A stretch of DNA of 47,669 bases, taken from Spirochaetales bacterium (GTDB lineage: Bacteria; Spirochaetota; Spirochaetia; Sphaerochaetales; Sphaerochaetaceae). How positions within the stretch are numbered: the stretch's first letter is position 1; each line of letters begins with the position of its first letter. A model generated the notes under the pieces. It searched no databases and was not told the DNA's origin. It saw nothing but the letters and a program-made list of their open reading frames with translations. The stretch lies in NCBI GenBank assembly GCA_017478205.1, contig JAFVDZ010000049.1, positions 1 through 47,669 on the forward strand, given 5' to 3'. Positions 41,914 to 47,669 of this stretch are shown piece by piece. A program made the position numbers and the translations under genes.

Positions 41914-42318
41914 ATGAAGGCATTCGAAGCAGCACTCAATTATCTAAAGCGTAGGGAACATACCGAGAAGGAACTATATACAAAGCTATCAGCAAAGGGC
42001 TTTTCAAAGGATGATATAAAAGAAGCACTGGAAAGGCTCAAGAGCTTGAATTATCAAAGTGATAAGCGCTTTGCTGAAAGCTACATAAGATCACGACTAT
42101 CAAGAAATCCAGAAGGTAGAAGCGTGCTCCAGATGAGGCTCCTTTCAAAGGGTATCTCTTCATCACTTGCAAAGGAAGTGCTAGATGAATACTTTGTGCG
42201 TCATGGAGATGAGATAGAGGAAATCTACTCTGAGTATAGCAGGAAGCTAGAAGAGAGAAAGGGTGAAGAAAAGGCCAAGAGAACTTTGATAAGAAAGGGA
42301 ATAAGAAAGACAGACTAA
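41914..42318 (+). CDS. recX: Regulatory protein RecX
   Basis: A 134-residue all-helical protein that modulates RecA filaments. It has tandem three-helix repeats: A-L-N-Y-L-K-R-R-E-H-T-E-K-E-L-Y-T-K-L at the start, R-F-A-E-S-Y-I-R-S-R-L in the middle, and L-L-S-K-G-I-S-S-S-L-A-K-E-V-L in the second half. The G-x-S/D-x-x-x-I/L pattern (G-F-S-K-D-D-I) is typical. I start at 41914 because upstream in-frame codons run through the rpsI terminator. recA itself is not in the window; recX stands alone, convergent with ade. Confidence 0.85.
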   Translation: MKAFEAALNYLKRREHTEKELYTKLSAKGFSKDDIKEALERLKSLNYQSDKRFAESYIRSRLSRNPEGRSVLQMRLLSKGISSSLAKEVLDEYFVRHGDEIEEIYSEYSRKLEERKGEEKAKRTLIRKGIRKTD

Positions 42319-42324
42319 AAAAGA

Positions 42325-42349
42325 TGGGCGCCACCAAAGTGGACGCCCA
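42325..42349 (-). terminator. Terminator of ade (shared 3' region with recX)
   Basis: TGGGCGCCAC and GTGG-A-CGCCCA form a 10-bp stem with one bulged A and a CAAA loop. On the minus strand it is followed by TCTTTTTT, so it terminates ade. On the plus strand it could stabilise the recX 3' end. Confidence 0.8.
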
Positions 42350-42367
42350 AAGGAGAAAAACGTTTCT

Positions 42368-44110
42368 TTAGTCAATTTCAAGTGGCTCTAACTTGAATTT
42401 ACTTACATTGAAAAGTCCAAGGTCTGTAACCTTGACTTCCGGAATTACAGGAAGTGCCATGAAACAGAGTGTCATGAATGGGTCGATATCTGTCTTGTCA
42501 GATATTTCCTTGACTGCAATCTCATGAAGCTCATCGAGCTTTTCCTTCACGTAATCCAGAGGCTTATCTGTCATGAGGCCTGCAATCTCATGCTGGAGAG
42601 AGCCAAGTAGCTTGCCATCCTTTACTACTGTGATACCACCACCAAGCTTTACAAGCTCCTGAACAGCGAGAAGCATCTCTTCGTTCGAAGATCCAACTAC
42701 AATTATGTTGTGTGAGTCATGAGCAACTGAGGTTGCAACTGCACCTCTCTTCATGCCGTAGCCTCTTATGAGAGCAAGACCGACATTTCCAGTTCCATGG
42801 TGGCGTTCAATAACAGCAACCTTGAGAAGATCGACATTCTCATCATGGATGAAATCGCCCTCACTATCTCTCTTGATGTATGCATCCTCTTCCTTTGTTA
42901 CAACTCCACCAGGAAGAATCCTGATAACTCTGACATGGTCACTCTTTAAATGGAGCTTGAAGATGTCCTTATCAAGTTTCTTTACATTCATCATGCCTGC
43001 AACCTTTACAAGAGGGGCATGTGGTGTCTTTTTAAGTATCTTGCCATTCTCTGCAACCAGGTTGCCTTTGATGTAGACAGCTAGTGGATCTAGTTTGGTA
43101 AGGGAATCTGTGAGGAAGCAATCCGCTCTCAAGCCTGGTGCGATAGCACCTCTATCTTCGAGCTTGTAGCAGGTTGCTGCATTCAAAGATGCCATGCTTA
43201 TTGCATAAAGAGGGTCAAGACCATGTTCGATTGCCAACTTGATACCATTGCTGACATGGCCAAGAGTTGTGATTGTCTGTGGCTGGCAGTCGTCAGTACA
43301 GAAGAGGATTCTATTTGAGTTCTCTTTTGTTACAGCTGGAAGCAATCCAAGAACATTCTTGCAAGCTGTTCCCTCTCTGAGCATTACATAGACGCCTCTT
43401 CTGACTCTTTCATGGAGGTCTTCAGGAGTCTCGCACTCATGGTCTGTTGTGATTCTTGCTGCAGTATAGGCATCGAGTGCGTTTCCAACGATTCCTGGGC
43501 TGTGGCCATCTATGTTCTTTCCTCTCTTGTATGCAGTCTCGAGTTTATCGAGAACCTTCTGATCGTTGAAGAAGAGACCTGGATAGTTCATCATCTCACC
43601 AAGACCAAGGATGCGCTCATCATCGATGATTTTCTCTATATCCTCTGCAAGCAATACTGCACCAGCATTCTCGAAATCTGTTGCAGGTACACAGGAAGGG
43701 AACATAAAGAAAATGGATAGGGGAGCATTCCTTGCAGAGGATAGCATATAGCGCATGCCATCTAGGCCTGCTACATTGCAGATTTCATGAGGATCTGCAA
43801 CTACAGTTGTCGTGCCTCTTGGAACAACTGCATCGGAAAACTCTGATGGTGAAAGGTGACTGGATTCGATATGGCAGTGTGCGTCGATAAATCCTGGAAC
43901 GAGGTATTTTCCATCACAATCTACATACTTTTCTGCCTTGATTACATCATTTCCACCGCAAGAACAGAAGTATCCGTCCTTGATGAAAACATCTCCTTTG
44001 AATACTTCCTTATTGTATACGTCAACAATTTGGACATTCTGTAGACACAAATCTGCTTTTTTTCTTCCCATATTCACGTCTACAAGAGTTTTCGTCAGTT
44101 CCTTATTCAT
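42368..44110 (-). CDS. ade: Adenine deaminase
   Basis: Converts adenine to hypoxanthine and ammonia for purine salvage. The 580-residue amidohydrolase is the standard bacterial Ade length. Motifs: F-I-D-A-H-C-H-I-E-S-S-H-L-S-P (metal histidines), R-G-T-T-T-V-V-A-D-P-H-E-I-C-N-V, G-H-S-P-G, D-H-E-C and F-C-T-D-D-C-Q-P. The C-terminal domain has S-V-A-H-D-S-H-N-I-I-V-V-G. GGGAGG lies 5 bases before the ATG. It is divergent from the purine permease azgA, and the two share a symmetric promoter region. Confidence 0.97.
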   Translation of the reverse strand: MNKELTKTLVDVNMGRKKADLCLQNVQIVDVYNKEVFKGDVFIKDGYFCSCGGNDVIKAEKYVDCDGKYLVPGFIDAHCHIESSHLSPSEFSDAVVPRGTTTVVADPHEICNVAGLDGMRYMLSSARNAPLSIFFMFPSCVPATDFENAGAVLLAEDIEKIIDDERILGLGEMMNYPGLFFNDQKVLDKLETAYKRGKNIDGHSPGIVGNALDAYTAARITTDHECETPEDLHERVRRGVYVMLREGTACKNVLGLLPAVTKENSNRILFCTDDCQPQTITTLGHVSNGIKLAIEHGLDPLYAISMASLNAATCYKLEDRGAIAPGLRADCFLTDSLTKLDPLAVYIKGNLVAENGKILKKTPHAPLVKVAGMMNVKKLDKDIFKLHLKSDHVRVIRILPGGVVTKEEDAYIKRDSEGDFIHDENVDLLKVAVIERHHGTGNVGLALIRGYGMKRGAVATSVAHDSHNIIVVGSSNEEMLLAVQELVKLGGGITVVKDGKLLGSLQHEIAGLMTDKPLDYVKEKLDELHEIAVKEISDKTDIDPFMTLCFMALPVIPEVKVTDLGLFNVSKFKLEPLEID

Positions 44111-44142
44111 GATATCCTCCCTATATGAAAAAAAATTGTTAT

Positions 44143-44193
44143 CAGTTAAATTTTATTGTTGCAATTTGTTGCGAGTCAATTAAAATTTAACTG
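44143..44193. promoter_or_regulatory. Divergent ade/azgA promoter with 13-bp inverted repeat
   Basis: CAGTTAAATTTTA (44143-44155) and TAAAATTTAACTG (44181-44193) form a perfect 13-bp inverted repeat 25 bases apart. Each arm contains a TAAAAT -10. For ade, TTGACT (44179-44174), 18 bp, TAAAAT (44155-44150). For azgA, TTGCAA (44159-44164), 16 bp, TAAAAT (44181-44186). The two promoters therefore overlap back to back, and a dimeric regulator on the repeat could control both purine genes together. Confidence 0.65.
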
Positions 44194-44228
44194 TTAGAAC
44201 AATTCTTACAAATAATAAGGAGTGGTGT

Positions 44229-45527
44229 ATGGAAAAGTTTTTCAAACTGAAAGAAAGACAGACCAACGTCAAGACCGAGATTATGGCCGGTATCACGACC
44301 TTCTTGGCTATGGCCTACATTCTTGCTGTAAACCCAGGTATCCTTTCTGCTGCAGGAATGGATTTTGGTTCAGTCTTTACAGCAACCGCGCTTGCATCTG
44401 CAGTAGCTACTTTGGTAATGGCATTCTATGCTAACTTGCCATTTGCTCTAGCTCCAGGTATGGGACTCAACGCTTTCCTTGCCTACACAGTTGTACTCGG
44501 AATGGGTTACGATTGGACTTTTGCTCTTACTGCAGTCTTCCTTGAAGGTATCATCTTCATCGCTTTGACAATCTTCAATGTAAGAGAAGCTGTTGTAAAC
44601 AGTATTCCTGATGCACTGAAAAAAGCAATCAGCGTAGGTATTGGCTTCTTCATTGCCTTCATTGGTATGCAGAATGCTGGCATCATCGTTGATGGCGCAA
44701 CACTTGTAGATCTCGGTGCTATCTGTACACCAGGACCAGCTATGGTTGCAATCATTGGCCTCATCATTACTATTGTTCTCCTTTGTATGAATGTTAAGGG
44801 TGCTGTACTTCTTGGTATCGCTCTCACAACAATCATCGGTATTCCTTTTGGAGTAACACAGTATAATGGCGGTTCTTTCTTGCCTCCATCACTTGCACCA
44901 ACAATTGGTAAGTGTTTTGCTTTTGGCGAAATTGCTGCTCACCCACTCGATTTCATCGTAGTAATGTTCTCCTTCCTCTTTGTCGATATGTTCGATACAG
45001 TAGGTACACTCATCGGATGTGCTCAGAAGTCTAACCTCATCCAGAAAGATGGAACAATTACAAATTGTAAGGAAGCTCTCTTTGCAGACGCAATCGGAAC
45101 AACCTTCGGTGCTGTCGTTGGTACATCTACTGTTACAACATTCGTCGAATCCTCAACAGGCGTTGCAGAGGGTGGTAGATCCGGTCTTACAGCTTTGACT
45201 GTAGCAGTTCTCTTCCTCCTCTCTCTCTTCCTCAGCCCACTCTTCTTGGCTATCCCATCCGCAGCAACCGCTCCAGCTCTCATTCTGGTAGGTTTCTACA
45301 TGATGGAACCAGTAAATGGTGTCGATTGGAAGGATCCATCAGAAGGCATTCCAGCATTCCTGTGTATCGCATTCATGGCATTCGCTTACTCAATCAGTAC
45401 CGGTATCATGATGGGTGTTATCTCTTACGTTATTGTCAAGCTCGCTAAGAGAGAATATAACAAGATCACACCTACAACTATCGTCCTCTTCGTTGTCTTC
45501 CTTATCTATCTCATCTTGAAGCACTAA
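44229..45527 (+). CDS. Adenine/guanine/hypoxanthine permease, AzgA-type NCS2
   Basis: A 432-residue inner-membrane proton:purine symporter. The N-terminus F-K-L-K-E-R-Q-T-N-V-K-T-E-I-M-A-G-I-T-T matches the AzgA (COG2252) branch. A-M-A-Y-I-L-A-V-N-P and A-P-G-M-G-L-N-A-F are family motifs, and F-V-D-M-F-D-T-V-G-T and G-T-S-T-V-T-T-F-V-E-S-S-T-G-V lie in the transport core. About 12-13 helices. AAGGAG (44217-44222) precedes the ATG. Divergent from ade: import of adenine followed by deamination is a clear functional pair. Confidence 0.95.
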   Translation: MEKFFKLKERQTNVKTEIMAGITTFLAMAYILAVNPGILSAAGMDFGSVFTATALASAVATLVMAFYANLPFALAPGMGLNAFLAYTVVLGMGYDWTFALTAVFLEGIIFIALTIFNVREAVVNSIPDALKKAISVGIGFFIAFIGMQNAGIIVDGATLVDLGAICTPGPAMVAIIGLIITIVLLCMNVKGAVLLGIALTTIIGIPFGVTQYNGGSFLPPSLAPTIGKCFAFGEIAAHPLDFIVVMFSFLFVDMFDTVGTLIGCAQKSNLIQKDGTITNCKEALFADAIGTTFGAVVGTSTVTTFVESSTGVAEGGRSGLTALTVAVLFLLSLFLSPLFLAIPSAATAPALILVGFYMMEPVNGVDWKDPSEGIPAFLCIAFMAFAYSISTGIMMGVISYVIVKLAKREYNKITPTTIVLFVVFLIYLILKH

Positions 45528-45550
45528 GGTCGATTATCACTAGAATAAAT

Positions 45551-45578
45551 TGGCAGTCTGACACTTCTCAGACTGCCA
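45551..45578 (+). terminator. Hairpin terminator of azgA
   Basis: TGGCAGTCTG (45551-45560) and CAGACTGCCA (45569-45578) form a perfect 10-bp stem with an 8-base loop, followed by TTTCATATAT. It lies 24 bases after the azgA stop. Confidence 0.75.
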
Positions 45579-45612
45579 TTTCATATATATAATAAGTAGC
45601 AATGTTGTTTTA

Positions 45613-46971
<1,359 letters not shown>

Positions 46972-46995
46972 TATATTAATTTAGAGATCATTTCG

Positions 46996-47028
46996 AAGGG
47001 AGACAGGGTAAACTTGCCTCCCTTTTTC
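46996..47028 (+). terminator. Intrinsic terminator of eno
   Basis: AAGGGAG (46996-47002) pairs with CTCCCTT (47018-47024), with partial inner pairing across the 15-base loop, followed by TTTTTCC. Confidence 0.85.
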
Positions 47029-47280
47029 CTTTTCTGCACTTTTTTCTGCATTTCATCGTAAATTTGTGCTTAAATCGACACATTATTGTAAATCAGTTGT
47101 CAAAGTAGGGTATTGCGTTATCTGATTGCCAGGAAAATACAATTAGAAGAAGAAAAATAATAAAAGTTTTCAAAAATTGTGTATCTTATTTGTTCGATAA
47201 TTGTTTATGCATAGCAAATTTAGTAAAGGAAAAAATAAAAAAGTTAGTCACATGAAATTTGTGTTTTTTGTGTTTTTTCC
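47029..47280. other. AT-rich intergenic region before a strong promoter
   Basis: This 250-base stretch has no convincing ORF. It contains repeated A-tracts and T-tracts (for example 47155-47165, 47229-47242 and 47262-47280), which may act as UP-element or curved DNA for the promoter at 47281. No clear inverted repeat stands out. Confidence 0.4.
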
Positions 47281-47310
47281 TTGACATAAATGTGCAGGCA
47301 TTTTTATAAT
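47281..47310 (+). promoter_or_regulatory. Strong consensus promoter of the last gene
   Basis: A perfect TTGACA (47281-47286) and perfect TATAAT (47305-47310) with 18-bp spacing, preceded by T/A tracts. This is the best promoter in the window. The leader would be about 68 bases and includes a possible GGGG/CCCC pairing (47335-47338 with 47362-47365). Confidence 0.9.
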
Positions 47311-47384
47311 GCTTTCTAGATTAAATGGAAAAAAGGGGAAAAATGGCTCCTGTGAGTCAAACCCCGAATAAATTTGGAGGAATT

Positions 47385-47669
47385 ATGAGAAAGATTCTCA
47401 CAATTGCACTTGTAGCTCTCATGGCTGCATCTCTTTTTGCTGGTGTAACTACTAAGGGTTACGTACAGGGCGCTGCTCACTTCACAAAGGCAGATGGCGA
47501 GGACGCTATCCTTTTCAAGAACGATAGCGACAACAAGGCTCAGGTTTCCATCACTGATGAGAACAAGGTCTGGGGTACAACTCTCAACGCTCAGAAGCAG
47601 GTCTTCAAGACCAACACTTGGGTTGATGTAATGAAGCTCGCTAAGGTCGATTCTGACTTCGCTGCTAAG
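47385..47669 (+). CDS. Exported protein, 3' end outside window
   Basis: 95 codons run to the window edge without a stop. A signal peptide is clear (M-R-K-I-L-T-I-A-L-V-A-L-M-A-A-S-L-F-A, cleavage likely before G-V-T-T-K-G-Y). The following Y-V-Q-G-A-A-H-F pattern suggests an outer-membrane or periplasmic beta protein; the family cannot be told from this fragment. GGAGG lies 6 bases before this ATG. An in-frame ATG at 47343 would add 14 residues ahead of the signal peptide and is less likely. The consensus promoter and eno-like codon bias predict very high expression. Confidence 0.85.
   Translation, partial: MRKILTIALVALMAASLFAGVTTKGYVQGAAHFTKADGEDAILFKNDSDNKAQVSITDENKVWGTTLNAQKQVFKTNTWVDVMKLAKVDSDFAAK

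Noticed and set aside
44194-44228. Purine riboswitch ahead of azgA
   Set aside because: The leader is only about 35 bases, too short for the ~65-base purine aptamer and lacking its conserved loops.

Overview
The window is a gene-dense bacterial chromosome segment (roughly 40-45% GC by eye) from a Gram-negative-type organism: it encodes signal-peptide-bearing predicted outer-membrane proteins, a LolCDE/FtsX-like ABC exporter and a patatin fused to a C-terminal barrel. The gene mix (TPR membrane protein, AddAB, QueH, Na/Pi-PhoU, AzgA with adenine deaminase, cytosolic pectin methylesterase, several family-unknown secreted proteins) best fits a host- or gut-associated member of the Spirochaetota, perhaps Sphaerochaetales/Treponemataceae-like. 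The lineage call is inference; no rRNA is present to settle it.

Layout. 1-8590 (+) is a tightly overlapping run: the 3' part of a GH57-type glycoside hydrolase, prfB, a secreted unknown, ftsY, a secreted repeat protein, then permease-ATPase-permease of a Lol/MacB-like ABC system. 8618-9541 is RNase Z, facing a TPR membrane protein across a shared hairpin. 10656-11548 holds queH and a TrpR-like regulator. 11549-13300 is a decayed, probably transferred islet: the 3' end of hsdM, an intact ORF6N gene, the 5' end of hsdS, and a piece of an AlbA/RecG-like ATPase. 13399-18726 carries an acyltransferase-like protein, tRNA-Leu(CAA), a patatin-like phospholipase with an outer-membrane domain, and a DUF234-type ATPase. 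18941-26412 holds a Na/Pi symporter, HAD phosphatase, predicted outer-membrane protein, trmO, a small HTH-like gene, pectin methylesterase, a DNA/RNA endonuclease and a CPBP membrane protease. 26540-32223 is addB-addA. On the minus strand, 32225-35749 is aroA-unknown-ung-patB. Then come a SprT-like/DUF2786 protein, rimO-uvrD/pcrA, a candidate structured RNA, rplM-rpsI, recX, the divergent pair ade/azgA, eno, and the start of an abundant-type exported protein at the right edge.

How genes work together. Translation and RNA: prfB, rplM, rpsI, rimO (S12 modification), trmO, queH, rnz, tRNA-Leu. Membrane targeting and export: ftsY and the ABC operon. DNA repair: addAB, uvrD/pcrA, ung, recX, possibly the SprT-like protein. 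Purine salvage: ade with azgA, driven from one dyad-symmetric divergent promoter.

The most notable regulatory pattern is that many first-in-transcript genes (rnz, queH, the DUF234 ATPase, HAD, CPBP, addB, aroA, rimO, recX, probably the patatin) have a good -10 box only 5-8 bases before the start codon and no ribosome-binding site, which predicts leaderless mRNAs. Downstream operon genes use ATGA/GTGA/TAATG overlaps, while a second class (ftsY, ade, azgA, eno, ribosomal proteins, the last exported protein) has normal leaders and strong Shine-Dalgarno sites. No CRISPR array, insertion sequence or prophage was seen.
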